DNA of 64,000 nt, taken from contig JAACJM010000026.1 in NCBI GenBank assembly GCA_013368315.1, forward strand, positions 124,001 to 188,000. The letters are read 5' to 3'. This document shows, in pieces, positions 33,362 through 44,280 of this stretch. The notes below the pieces were generated by a model, which saw nothing but the letters and a program-made list of their open reading frames with translations, ran no database searches and was not told the origin of the DNA. Made by a program: the position numbers and the translations under genes. Source of the DNA: Tetrapyrgos nigripes (taxonomy: Eukaryota > Basidiomycota > Agaricomycetes > Agaricales > Campanellaceae). Position 1 is the first letter of the stretch. Each line of letters begins with the position of its first letter.

Positions 33362-36300
33362 CTATCTACATTTTTTTTTCTTCGGTCTCCTTGCGCCATT
33401 TCCATCGACTGCTTCTGCTGCCTCCCGTCTTGCGATTTCGGCCTCAGGCTGTTCATGAAGATGTGTATGGTATCGGAAAAGGAGAAAGTCCCGATAGCGC
33501 AGATAAGGATTAATGTAAAAGGTCGTGCACCTATCCAGAGCTTCTGCCGAACTCCATGCAATATTGTCAGTGCTACTACCAAACTCAGGAATGAGATGAC
33601 ATGTCTGTTGAATATATTTAGCCAGCACAATGTCAGAGTGTTGTTCATGCTGACGTTTGGCATAAGCCAGTTCATATGTCCCAAGAGCTTTGTGATACTT
33701 ATGGAATGGTTTGAACCAGTCCACGAAGGCTAACATGGGCGAGGAAGGTGTGACTTCAGGTGGTAACTTGAACAGAAGTCTAACTCGAGCAACTTGAAGA
33801 CCTAGAACCATACAAGTATCAGAAAAATTTGTACATAGATTTCGTTACCAAACAGGGATAGTTGGGATTTCTCACGCACCACTTAGGGGCCCTTGATCCC
33901 TATCTGGACTACGAGTTCGTATGAGGACTGTGCTTGTTTTAGCTGGGGTAGGTGGCTTCACTCCTTTCGTTGTGATAGAGCCTGGTACCAGAGTTGTGGC
34001 GTACACGGTGTCAGAAGTCTTCTCGCTTTCGGCTTCTGCAATGGAAGGAAGAGATAATACAAGCTTTTTCCACACTGGGAAACAAAGTTCTGAACGATCT
34101 GGAAGTGTGTCGGTGGGTATATTTTGAGAGTCGAGAAACCTAGGCAAGTACCAGTTGAAGAAGAATTCACCGCAGTGAAATTCTCTTTCAATTTGGTCAA
34201 CAGTAACCGCGGGAAGAGAAGGCTTCTTTGCGAACCGGAAGGTTACGCGGCGTTCGGAATTCGGATCCGCATCCGAAACTGCATCACCATCACCATCGTC
34301 GCTGTCAACATCGCCGTCAACGTCGTCCTCCACCAACTCTTGTTTACTCTCCGCCAACTCCTCTTCCAGCTTTGCTTTATACCACGGAATAACCCAACCC
34401 ATGAACTGGTCCCTTATATGAATTGCTTCTTGTCGTGCAAGCCATCTCGTCATCTGGACTTGGAAGTTTCGCTTGTTGGAGGCCCTATATGCTAGTTTGG
34501 CAAGATCTATGTGAAGACGCTCAGAAGATTCCGAGTTGAAGCCATCGTTGGTTCCCCGAGAACGTATGCTCTCACAATAATGCGAGACATTGTGGATTTT
34601 ACTGATGTTAAAGTGTTCTTTGATCCCCAGCTCCTGGAAAACCTCCTTACGCTCGTGAAATGCTGACCACGCCTTGTCCATTGCCCCCAGAGACATATCA
34701 GTATGGGCCTCAAAATGGGCATAAAACATGAAGTCCTCCAGTGCTCGAACTGCCTCCAATACTCTCGTGTCCACTGCACCAGCCAGCAGTCCAGGGTAGA
34801 CTTTTGACATTGCCCTGTATTCGTTCCCGGTCCATTGAGTGACGGAGGAGATGCCTTTCGAGAAATGGCGGAGGTTGGGATGAGGTGTCATGGTGCGAAA
34901 TCTATTGTCAATTTCCTTCTCCGCTAATTTCTTGTCGCCTATAGCACTTTGAGCCCACTTTGCAACATGGTCCCCAAAAACCCCTTTGTGCAGCTGGTGA
35001 AGCAGGTCAGGTGTCATGCACTCGAAGATATTGCAGTATGGTAAGTTGCGCCAGAATGGGTTAATGGGTCGTAGTTGCTGATTCCGGAACTCTGCAGGTT
35101 TCTCCTCTCGTGACTCGAGCAACAATGTTGTTAAGGTTGATGCCGGGTAGCGCGCTGTGCTGTAGCCTAGTTCACCACGCTCCTCAGGAGCAACGGTACA
35201 TCTTGGGCAAGAGTTTTCCTTGCAGCAGCATACCAGGCATTGTTCCGGGTAGTCGGCGATATACGCAGCCAGCAAAGGATACACGAGCCGCTCATACCCA
35301 TCTGCACACACCATCTTCACTCCATCCCTTCCGGCTTTCTCGAGTGGCTCGAGCATCTTCTTCATACAGTCATGAAAGAGCTGATAACCCATTTGAGAAC
35401 GGCGCTTCCTGGAGAAGCACTCAAGTTTGGACACAGGGATATACCCAAGCAGGAGGAATGCACGTGAAGAAGGTTTGCGTCTCATATTCTTTTCAATGTT
35501 TCCTATGCTGAGATATACTGGCCAAGCTTTCTTGTCACCGCTGAACGTTGAAAGTTGTGTCTGGTCTGAGGCAATAATACCTGGAGCTATGGTACCGAGT
35601 TCACTGGGGAGCTTTTTCTGAAAGCAGTAAAGTGAGTCTATCTTCGTGATATCACTCAGGCCTGCACTAACCTGTGTATCCCACCACCAGTTACAGGTCC
35701 ACATTTCATTGTATTCTCTATTCTTCATATCCTTGTCTCGGAAATAACGCACCGGTGCGTATTGCTGATGTCCTCGAAACTCAACATTGCCCATTAACTC
35801 CTTGACCACGTCAACAGGATCACGATGCCATAGCTCCAAGACCTCAGTCAGAGGTTTTCCTTCAGAGTCCATCAAGTCTCCCTGTACTTTCATTGGTGTA
35901 CATTTGAAAGAAGGACCACGTTCGAGAGAATCCACCAGTTGAAGAAGTGAGCGGCTGTTATGAAAGGATGGTTGGATATCCTCATGTATCTGTAGGGATT
36001 TGGTTAGCTTCAGTAATATCATTAATTCTTTTCCATGGACATACTACTTTGAGTTTGCAGAACTCGTCTATCTTTTTTTGACTGACCCCAGAATTCATCA
36101 ACCACCGCACTAATTCCCATTCTTTCTCAGACTGAAATGGAGTCCAAGGTTCCAGACCCTTCATGCTCTGTAGCTGGTGCAACTTTTCGAAGTTGGTAGG
36201 CATAGGTTTGTCATTGAGCGACATACCGGCGGGGCCAGGAAACTTCATAGCATATATATATCCATCATCACCATACACAGACTTCGGGTCATTGGTAGTG

Positions 36301-36599
36301 TCATCCTCTACTTCCTCTACACTTGTCCTTTTCCTGGGGGTAATGGGAATGGTTTCAGCGTCCAAGTCAGCTAGATCGGCTTCCAGAATTGGCGGTATAA
36401 ACACTGTTGACATATTGTCATCAGAGTCAATGTGTAGCTGGGCAGGCAGGGTGGTCCTCGGTTCCTGGTCTATGTCAGAGTCAGGTTCATCGAACGCGTC
36501 CTCGTCTTTTTGACGGCAAAATTCCGTTCGAGAAATGTGTACCCGTAACGCCTTGTTATCATCAGCGGAAAACCGACAGTATGGGCAGAGAATGGTCAT
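33362..36599 (-). CDS. Plavaka-type transposase (CACTA-related, basidiomycete)
   Basis: Minus-strand gene of about four exons. The N-terminus MTILCPYCRFSADDNKALRV begins with a C2H2-like zinc finger. Acidic linker sequence follows, then the core with EMWTCNWWWDTQ, TIAPGIIASDQTQLSTFSG, KAWPVYLSIGNI, NIFECMTPDLLHQLHKGVFG, VTQWTGNEYRAMSKVYPGLL and IHNVSHYCESIRSRGTNDGF, the blocks that define the Plavaka family. In-frame introns are likely at 35990-36046, 35633-35686 and 33806-33890; the last joins ...DQGPLSG to LQVARVRLLFKLPPEV. The C-terminal end GNGARRPKKKKCR is basic. No stop or frameshift is seen, so the enzyme could be active. It should excise and insert its element by a DDE mechanism. Confidence 0.9.
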
Positions 36600-36756
36600 A
36601 GGGAAGCGGAGGTAAGAGGTACGTCTGAAAAATGTTTATCCGAGATGTGCTAAAAATTCGCTTCACAACCCGCCACCGGCCATCACTTTTACTTGTCATT
36701 TTTTATTGTTTCAGAACCACTTGTTCCTCTTACCGCTACCATCGGGTCATTCTCTT
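36600..36756. promoter_or_regulatory. Internal bidirectional promoter of the Plavaka element
   Basis: This 157-bp divergent spacer separates the transposase and DUF6532 start codons, so both element genes are probably transcribed from here. Confidence 0.45.
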
Positions 36757-38897
36757 ATGCCACCCAAATCAAAGCGCACTTCGGATGTCTTTGATGATGA
36801 AGACAATGCTTCAAGTCCAGAGGCACACCATTTACGTCGACGAAGCCAACGAGTGTCTCAAGATACCACTGCCAGCAAAAAATCCAAGGTGGCCCGAAGT
36901 GGTCAAAAGAGAGGTACCGTTCCATTGTTCTCTGCTATCCTTTCAGGTCTGATGACACTGCACTTTCTTTCAGAGAAACAGAACAAGACCATCTCCAACG
37001 CTGAGCTAGTACGCTTAGAAAAGCAAGCTAATGAGCTAAAAAAAATTGATTGCGCAGCAAAAACAAGCTGGTACGTGTCTACAAAAGCAATTGATACTGC
37101 TTCTAATATCTCTCTTTTAGCCGCTACTCAACTCGATGACGAGGACGGGGATGAGGAAGAAGACAACAAATTTGATGATGACGACGACGACGACAATAGC
37201 AAAGACATGGAAGTTGAAGTTGAGAGTGAAGATGAGCCAGGTTTCACTATGGCTGGTGCTGATGATGACACTATACGGTTTGCAGCTGTCTCTACCGTGA
37301 GTTTATTCACTCTGCAGATAAGATACTTTGCTCATTATTGCGCAGATTACCCCTATGCGCACTATTACAACATCTGCTCCACCTCATATTGATTTGACAC
37401 GCATTCGTCGTAAAAATGGGAAGATAGTTCCAATAACACCTCGCAACGCATATATGTCTGTTCCGTCAAGTGGCAATGGCTCAGAACATGAAGAACCCAA
37501 CCATTCACAGGAAGAGACAACGGCTGCAAACATTATCACTCCCACAATCTCTCGTCAAGCTGGGCCCATCCAGCTCTTCCAGGTGAGCTTATTATATACC
37601 TCAAGTGCTCATACTTAAGTCAAAAATATTCCCAGACCAACAACGCTTCACAGCAATCTTCTGCCACAGTTACTGATGCTACCGACACTACCGTCACTAC
37701 TATTAATAATGCTAACTCAGGATCAGCTGATAGTACAGGTCAACGGTCAACCTTATCCTTCTCCAGCGACTACAAACCCGGAGGTAAACCCAAGGCAGAA
37801 GATTATGATTCTGAAGGCAAAGCTATACTTGTCCGGGCATGTGCTTACTATGAGGCCAAGGTCCTAGGTGTCAAGGGCTTTCCAGACAGTTCAACGCAAA
37901 TTGGTTGGGCGAGAAAAGCATTCCGTGATGCTTGCCGTGTTGCTGAAAAGGACTATGAGTGTGACAAAAGAATTGAACGATTGGTAAGCCATTTTTTATA
38001 TACATATACACCGTTAACAAGGCTGCTTCTAGTTGAAGGGTCGTGGCAGCCGCATTCGTGGGGACATGCTTCGCTTTGTCGAGGAAGCTGTGATGTCTAC
38101 ATTTGGTTTCACAAAGGATACAAGCAAAAAGGCCAAACGTCAAAATCTTGAGTTATATGACGCATTGTCAGATGATATGAGGTTTGCTTTCAAGGTACTA
38201 CCATTGAGTCTCTTACTCTCCACCTATGAAGCCTCTGACTGACACATATGCTTAGGACACTACCAATTGTACAGGATTCGCTGAGAATCCTGTATTTCAG
38301 CTCATTCTCCGTCTGGCGTGCTTTGGACAAGGCCATGATTCACCCGGAATTGTGTTCGCTCGGTTTTTTGACCCTGTCTCCCTGGAAACACTCGCATTAT
38401 TCATGACTCAGGTAACGCTATACTGTTCCCCCTGGAAAAAGCTTTTGACTTGTTCTTTTGTAGATTCATCACATCATGCGCCAGTGGTCTACTGGTATCT
38501 ATATACGACATGGCAAGACGAATCCTTTCTCTGAGACTGGGTACACTGCTATTCATAAAAAACACCTTCACGAACTTCAGCTATGGCAGGAATTGAACGA
38601 GTACGTTGTTACGCAGATCCGAAAGCGAATGTATACACGAGCCCGGTAAGTAGTCATCCCTGAGGAGAAGTATAATTCCTCATTCCGGATACTATGTAAT
38701 ACAGCGCGAAGTCTGGTATCGACCCACCAAAAATCAAATCACTTATTACCGGAGAACTACAGGATAAGATCGCTCAGGAATTAGCAGGGCGGACCGGCGA
38801 TACGGAATCTGAGAGAGAAGATGACGAGAATGAAGAGGAAGAAGAGGGTGGCCAAGTACTGCAACAGGGTCAGGCAGGAGACGGTCCTGGGGAATAG
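36757..38897 (+). CDS. DUF6532 protein, partner gene of the Plavaka transposon
   Basis: About seven exons. The N-terminal 200 residues are basic then very acidic (DEDGDEEEDNKFDDDDDDDN); a Thr/Ser/Asn-rich linker follows. The C-terminal 250 residues are DUF6532: ACAYYEAKVLGVKGFPDSST, WARKAFRDACRVAE, RGDMLRFVEEAVMSTFGF, TTNCTGFAENPVFQLILRLA, GIVFARFFDPVSLETLALFM and HKKHLHELQLWQELNEYVVT. DUF6532 is widespread in agaricomycete genomes and its function is unknown. Its position, head-to-head with the transposase and inside the inverted repeats, suggests an accessory protein of the element (DNA binding or regulation), which is inference. The frame is intact to the stop at 38895-38897. Confidence 0.75.
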
Positions 38898-39746
38898 CAG
38901 AAGTACCACAGGTGGATCAGTCAGAAACTAGGAAGTATGATACCTATTAGTCTTAATACATTTTATTCTTCATCCATTTGTCCATCGTTGAGCAATGTTT
39001 TGAGGAATCTCATTTGGTATTTCAGCTGTGGATCTAGCCTCTATGTTGCGCTCTGTAGTGTCCTGGGCCAATATAGGCTACCAAGACACCATAGGTTATG
39101 CAGTACAGGCACATGGATACAGGTAAATATGGAGATATCATGCTAGTGCTATGGAGTGCTACGGAGTGCTCAATACATGGCGGATGTACTACGCGACTAT
39201 CAATGCTATCGGGTATACGTAGCTCTCAATAGAATTTTTATTTTTTCCTGATGTGGATGAGAAGGTTCCCAGCTATTCACTCCAACAACTGCGGCAGTGG
39301 TGCTTGCGAGACGTTGATCAAAACCGAAGGAACCCAACCTGTGGGTTTCGAGAAGATCATTCACATCGGCCTGTAGAATGAAAGGCGTAAAATTGACTCG
39401 ACTTCAAGCCGTTCTTCGAGTATCTATTGGATTGGGACGTGATACGAAGGACGATCGCTGTTAGATCTTTCAATCAACGTCTCGCAAGCGCCACTGCAGT
39501 TGGAGTGAATAGCTGGGAACCTTTTCACCCAGAGCGGTCGATATAAATAGTATTGTAGCCCCGAAGAGCTTCGACGATTCGTAAGTCTGTGGCATCGTTT
39601 CCGACGGCTTTCCTTTTCGTCTAATCAGAAAATGATCAACACTGAGTCGAAAGTTGGGATCGAATCATGCTGCTGTTCAGGTGTTTTGGAACCTTATAAG
39701 CTGTTTACAGGCCTCTCTCTCCACCCATCAAGTTCACAGAGTACCC
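38898..39746. other. Spacer: right end of Plavaka, hairpin element, repeat B, GST promoter
   Basis: This includes the non-coding right end of the Plavaka element (to 39253, with a triplicated GAGTGCT motif near 39145-39170), a long inverted-repeat structure (39262-39523) and the GST promoter. A TATA-like ATATAAATAG at 39541-39550 lies about 200 bp before the GST start. Confidence 0.45.
39262..39523. repeat. 262-bp inverted-repeat structure enclosing repeat B
   Basis: The arms are about 56-60 bp (39262-39322 and 39467-39523), begin AAGGTTCCCAGCTATTCACT and end near GCTTGCGAGACGTTGAT, with a 4-nt indel and few mismatches. The loop (about 39330-39440) is the copy of repeat A found to the left of the Plavaka element. 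The layout resembles a MITE or a foldback element. Confidence 0.7.
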
Positions 39747-40678
39747 ATGCCGCTCGTCATCTACGGTTTCCCAAGATCCACCTGCACTCGGCGCGTAGCG
39801 CTTATATGCAAAGAACTAAATCTTCCGTACCAGATCGACGAAGTCAACCTTGTCAAAGGGGAACAGCGTTCTGAAGATCACCTCAAGAGACAGCCATTTG
39901 GAGTGGTCCCAGCTATATCTGTGAGTGTTTGGTGGCGTCAAGGCTGTGTTCGAAAATAGACTGAATCGGGTTTCGTACTAGGATAATGGCTTCGAGCTCT
40001 TTGAGAGCCGAGCTATCTGCCGATACCTCGTTTCGAAATATGGCAAACTAGGACCAGAAGGTCTTATGCCAGATCCTCACGATGTAGAGGCAACAGCGAA
40101 GTTTGAGCAGGCCGCCAGTATCGAAAACAATAATTTTGATGTAGCCGCTGGACAAATTTGCCTTGAAGCAGTTGTCAAGCCGTAAGTATCCCCAATGTAC
40201 TCAGAGTCGTACGAAGCATCACCTTGGCATTTGAATAAAGGACAAGGGGCGGGACTACTGACGCTGAGCGCGTCAAGAAATATATCGCCATTCTCGAATC
40301 CAAGCTCGACGGATATGAGGCTATTCTCAGTAAGCAGAAATACTTGGCCGGAGACGTATGTCTGCCAGCTTTCGAGAGCGTTGTTGACGTTTACCTTGCT
40401 GACCGATCTACGTGATTCAGACACTCACCATCGCGGATTTGTTCCATCTCCCTTTTGGAACGGCAATTACTGAGGTACCTTCAAGATAATCAGTCTGTTA
40501 AAATTCTGACGAAATGACAGGGCGCTGGTTACGAAGGTCTTCTGAAAAGACCCAACGTAGCACGGTAAGTACTGATGGTCAAATCATTCTTCGTTTGTTT
40601 ACTTATGTCGAGCACTAGATGGTGGAAGGATATCAGCTCGAGACCAACCTGGCAGGCTGTCAAGCTTTCAGCCTAGGT
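39747..40678 (+). CDS. Glutathione S-transferase, phi-like
   Basis: Six exons (first 39747-39920, last ending 40678). The thioredoxin-fold N-terminal domain reads MPLVIYGFPRSTCTRRVALI, then KRQPFGVVPAI and GFELFESRAICRYLVSKYG, which contain the glutathione-binding cis-Pro and the Glu-Ser pair. The helical domain has AERVKKYIAILESKLDGYEA, KYLAGD, TLTIADLFHLPFGTAI and RPNVARWWKDISSRPTWQAV. The STCTRRV motif and QPFGxVP block are typical of fungal phi-like GSTs. It conjugates glutathione to electrophiles in detoxification or stress response, and in this setting might act on reactive P450 products. Intact. Confidence 0.9.
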
Positions 40679-42527
40679 CACTGCAAGTGCGCACTGGCAG
40701 GATCATGAAATTCTCCTCATTGACAACTAGTTTCTTAGAATTTTAGTCGATAGTTGCCTGCGCTCGAACTGTAGCTCCTGAATTAGCTATACTTACTTAT
40801 ATGAAGAAAGTGTACAATCTGAAACCACTACATTCGCGGTATGGTTAGGACATGAAAGCAGCAGCCTGGCGCACGCACTCTCATTCAGGCCAGTATGGTA
40901 GTCAGTCAGACCACTCTCCCTTCGCCCAGTAATTTCTTTCTTCCAACGTGTAGACCGGGACAAAACTCAGTACGCATCTATAAGTAAATGTATCACTACG
41001 TACCTCTGAGGCTCTATTCCAGTGCTAAGAACTTTTAGGGTGCGAAAATTACTGTGCATAGACACAAGAGCGTTGTTCGTCGTAAATGGTCGAGGTGGAG
41101 CGAGTTCGGGCTGTATTCAAACTCCGACGAAACCTAGAGGCTAGTCTTCCCTAGGCAGACTCATGCTCGGTACCCTCGCTTATTAAGAGTCTGCGAAAAA
41201 ACACGCCGCGTCTATAGGACCTCGGCGTTAAGTCTTATTTTTCATCCATATAAGGCAGTCGTCCATATTGAGTAGTTCTTTCGCACAGTGCGTAGGCGTC
41301 AGAAATCGCGTCGAGTCGCCAGTGTTAGTACCTCATACTCCATTATAGCCCTTATGCAGGCCTTATGTCTCTCGTTATAATCAAGATACTTTATATTATC
41401 TCTCAATAATGAGTCTTCCAAGTGACTTCAACGATCCTTTTACACCAAGAAGACTACCATTATCCCCCTCCAAAAATACGCGTAGTAACACTCAACATGA
41501 GCATCAGCACACACCCACCCCGATTTCGTTCACTTACCAACCAGTCCTTGCCTCAACGGAACGATGCCCTTTTTTGATTTTCTCTCTCCTCCTCTTGACG
41601 CTCAGTAGCTCTAAGTTGCATTCAGTGACGGACTAGACACTTCATCAAAGATAAACGCGACCCCACTGGTTCCAACGTGAAGATATTGAGGAGTAATGCC
41701 ATGGACTAGGATACTAGGATGAACACAGTACGTGACATCCTCATCTCGTATTTTCTCAACGTTTCAAACATCAACGCCGATAGGACCACCCGGTTTCAGC
41801 GCTGTCAAGGCATCTCTTGAAGAAGCAGCATGCACGAATTAATGGTCTTGGCGGCGTCGACAGCATCAAGAATGCACCTTGCATGCAACCAAGTCTCGTA
41901 GGTATTGACACCATTAGTGCTGGACTGAAGGACCCTCGTTGGCTCTCTTAGTCTCTCTAGGCTACGTCGACGGCTTTCTCTCATTCTCACTCTGGAGCGA
42001 CAGCCTCTGTAGCTTACCTGAAGGCTCCCAACCGGACTCGCAGTCACGGGGCTAAAATCGCGTTGGCAGCAGCCGAAGCTCGCCCATCTACAGGAAATGA
42101 CCAAGACTTTCAGATTCTCTCGCTGGCGCTGGAGCCCGTCGCGACAATTCTACTCATCGGTACCCATGTGATCGAACTCTCGTCGGCCGTCCTAAGCATG
42201 TTCGAAGCGCTGAACTAGGTCGGGGGATGACTTGGGCTCGCTGTATTTGTCTCCAGTCTTAGGTCGGTAGATGTAGCGTATGGAATGAATATTCGAATAG
42301 CCTATGCAATCTCGTTGATTACTCTATGTACATACGCTCCTGTACTAGTAAAGAAGCAAGCACAACGTAGCGCATTGACCTTCGAGCCTGTTCGGACAGA
42401 AAAAATCCTAAAATTATATAATAGCTGTCACCAACCACGGAGGTCCACAAAACCGCACTGTGAAAACACTGTACATGCCTTACAATTCAGACTGTTTTGA
42501 GATAAGTACGCTACGGTGCTACAACCC
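40679..42527. other. 1.85-kb gap with decayed sequence
   Basis: No intact gene is recognised. A 75-codon frame at 41409-41636 (MSLPSDFNDPFTPRRLPLSP) starts after a leader-like A/T-rich stretch and could be the decayed start of a retroelement gag. A plus-strand frame ending near 42218 (ILSLALEPVATILLIGTHVI) may be a gene relic. The motif GCTAGTCTTCCCTAGGCAG (41138-41156) also occurs, with one change, beside the first copia LTR. Confidence 0.35.
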
Positions 42528-43476
42528 TCAACGTCGTCCCCACCTCAAATTTTTCCCCCACCACTCCCGCAAGAACTGCTCAGGCGAAGTAAACTTCATG
42601 TCCACCTGATTGAAGTTGGGCTCAAACGTGAATCTGCCCTCAAGAAGAGCTAGACTCAACTGAGTTGCCATGTTGACATAGATGGAAGGAGGGTCGGGAA
42701 CCAGCTTTGCACGAAGCTGCTCCTTTGTCAAGTAAGTGACCTCAAACTTTTTACCTGGGAAATTATTGAATAATGAGATAAAGACGGAGAACTGGACGCC
42801 TACCTCGAACATCCTCCGCAATCTTCACCAGCTCGTTATGAGTCACAACTGCTCCTGCAAACCTTAAAACTTTGGGCCATTCTTCCTGAACATCGAGGAC
42901 CTTGTCAATGAAGACCCCGACATCCTCCACTCTTGTGTATGCCAATTTGGTGTTTCCACCCCCCGGTATCGACGCAGTACAGTTTTCGACGTCAATCCAG
43001 AATTTGAGCGGCTTCAAATGACCGATACCGCTGGTAGGCGTTGCAAAATAGTTGAGGAAGATCCCATTCTCTGGGTGACTCCATTGCATAGAACTTTTCT
43101 GCAACGCGTCCAGTGCTGGCTGCTGGTATCGATAAAGCTCGATCGTGTCTTCAGTTCCTCCGTCGATCGCAGACCATCCACTAGGGATGAAACGGACCAC
43201 CCCTGCTTCGGCGGCTGCTTGAACGAGGGTAAGCTGGGCGTTGCCTGAACGGGAATGATCGCCTATCGCGCTGATGACGGTATGAATTCCAGAAAGGACG
43301 GGTACGAGCGCTGCAGATGTCTCGTATGAAACGATCTTGACGTGAGCGCCTCTGCTGGAGAATTCGGGGATCTCGTGTCTGCTGAGGATGGTGAGTTCGT
43401 GTCGTCCACCTGTCAGGATAGAGTCGGCGATATGCCAGCCAACTCCTGTAGAGGCTCCTGCGATTGCAACCCTCAT
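42528..43476 (-). CDS. NmrA-like NAD(P)-binding protein (isoflavone-reductase-like)
   Basis: Two exons (43476-42804 and 42754-42528) give 299 residues. The Rossmann start is MRVAIAGASTGVGWHIADSI with GxSxGxG in place of the canonical GxxGxxG. FSSRGAHVKIVSYETSAALV, GIHTVISAIGDHS and VRFIPSGWSAID follow the NmrA/IFR pattern, and the C-terminal half has KLAYTRVEDVGVFIDKVL. These proteins are either NAD(P)H-dependent reductases of aromatic or prenylated metabolites, or redox-sensing regulators; which applies cannot be told here. An upstream in-frame extension runs into tandem repeats and is not conserved-looking, so the start at 43476 was chosen. Confidence 0.87.
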
Positions 43477-43549
43477 GTCTTGGAATGGCTGATAGGACGA
43501 GATGGTCGGTTTGGTGGGTCCTATTCTGCTGCGAGACGATATCTTTAGG

Positions 43550-43980
43550 ATGTGACGTCGAAATGGCCACTTGAACATTTGCTTTCCCAAGATAGGTACA
43601 TAGAAGCCCTGATCATCATTGCTTCGAGAACAACAGTCAAAGATGGTGCATTTCTCGGGAGAAGAATCACAATCGCCGAGGCTATTTCTAAAATTGCACT
43701 GATCATGGATATCTTTAGGATTACATCGGAACGGCCACTTGAACATTTGGTTTCCCAACAATTTCCCAAGGTAGGTACTGATCATCACTGCCTCGAGAAC
43801 AACAGTCAAAGGCTGTGCATCTCCCAGGAGAAGAAGCACAATTGCTGAGCCTTGCTAAAATTTCACTGATTCATAGATATCTTTAGGATTACGTCGGAAC
43901 GGCCACTTGAATATGTGCTTCCTTTCCCAAGGTAGGTACAATTAGTCTGGATCATCACAACCGCCGTGCCTTTCTAGAAT
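43550..43980. repeat. Three degenerate tandem repeats of ~165 bp
   Basis: Units start near 43550, 43718 and 43885. Each opens with a version of GGAACGGCCACTTGAACAT, continues with TTCCCAAGGTAGGTAC and, in the first two, ATCATCAYTGCYTCGAGAAC. The third unit is shorter. They lie in the divergent spacer upstream of the NmrA-like gene. Confidence 0.75.
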
Positions 43981-43983
43981 TTC

Positions 43984-44271
43984 ATTGATTCAGCGCTTCT
44001 ATGAACCGCTCGAGCCAGCGACTTTTGGTCGACCCAATTCGCTACTAGGCCATCCCTTCGAGGTGGGTCAATGGGAATGATCATGTCGCTTTCACCGCCC
44101 AGCTCCCACCCACACAGGCTCTCACCCATTGATTCAGCCCTTCTATGAACCGCTCGAGCCAGCGACTTTTGGTCGACCCAGTTCGCTACTAGGCCATCCC
44201 TTCGAGGTGGGTCAATGAGAATGATCATGTCGCTTTCACCGCCCAGCTCCCACCCACACCGGCTCTCACCC
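43984..44271. repeat. 144-bp tandem duplication (2 copies)
   Basis: 43984-44127 and 44128-44271 are exactly equal in length and differ at only about five positions (roughly 97% identity). Each begins ATTGATTCAGCSCTTCTATG and ends GCTCTCACCC. The second copy ends 9 bp before the MFS start codon, so this is a recent promoter duplication. Confidence 0.9.
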
Positions 44272-44280
44272 ACAAACTCA

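Larger units (their letters stand above)
33096..39253. mobile_element. Plavaka-type DNA transposon with two divergent genes
   Basis: A 16-bp inverted repeat, CATCAGGAAAAAATAA, occurs at 33096-33111 and inverted at 39238-39253, enclosing the transposase gene (minus) and a DUF6532 gene (plus). This gives a candidate element of 6.16 kb. Both genes are open. The terminal repeats are short and were found by eye, so the ends are provisional; TG dinucleotides flank both sides but could be chance. Confidence 0.6.

Noticed and set aside
36000..36599. Separate zinc-finger gene upstream of the Plavaka transposase
   Set aside because: A clean in-frame intron (35990-36046) joins it to the transposase, and Plavaka proteins normally begin with such a region.
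41805..42104. Minus-strand 99-codon frame
   Set aside because: No conserved motif, no upstream promoter or splice partner; likely chance in decayed DNA.
43477..43839. N-terminal extension of the NmrA-like protein
   Set aside because: It translates tandem repeats and repeats its own peptide (MFKWPFR twice), and the family starts at MRVAIAGAS; the extension is most likely non-coding.
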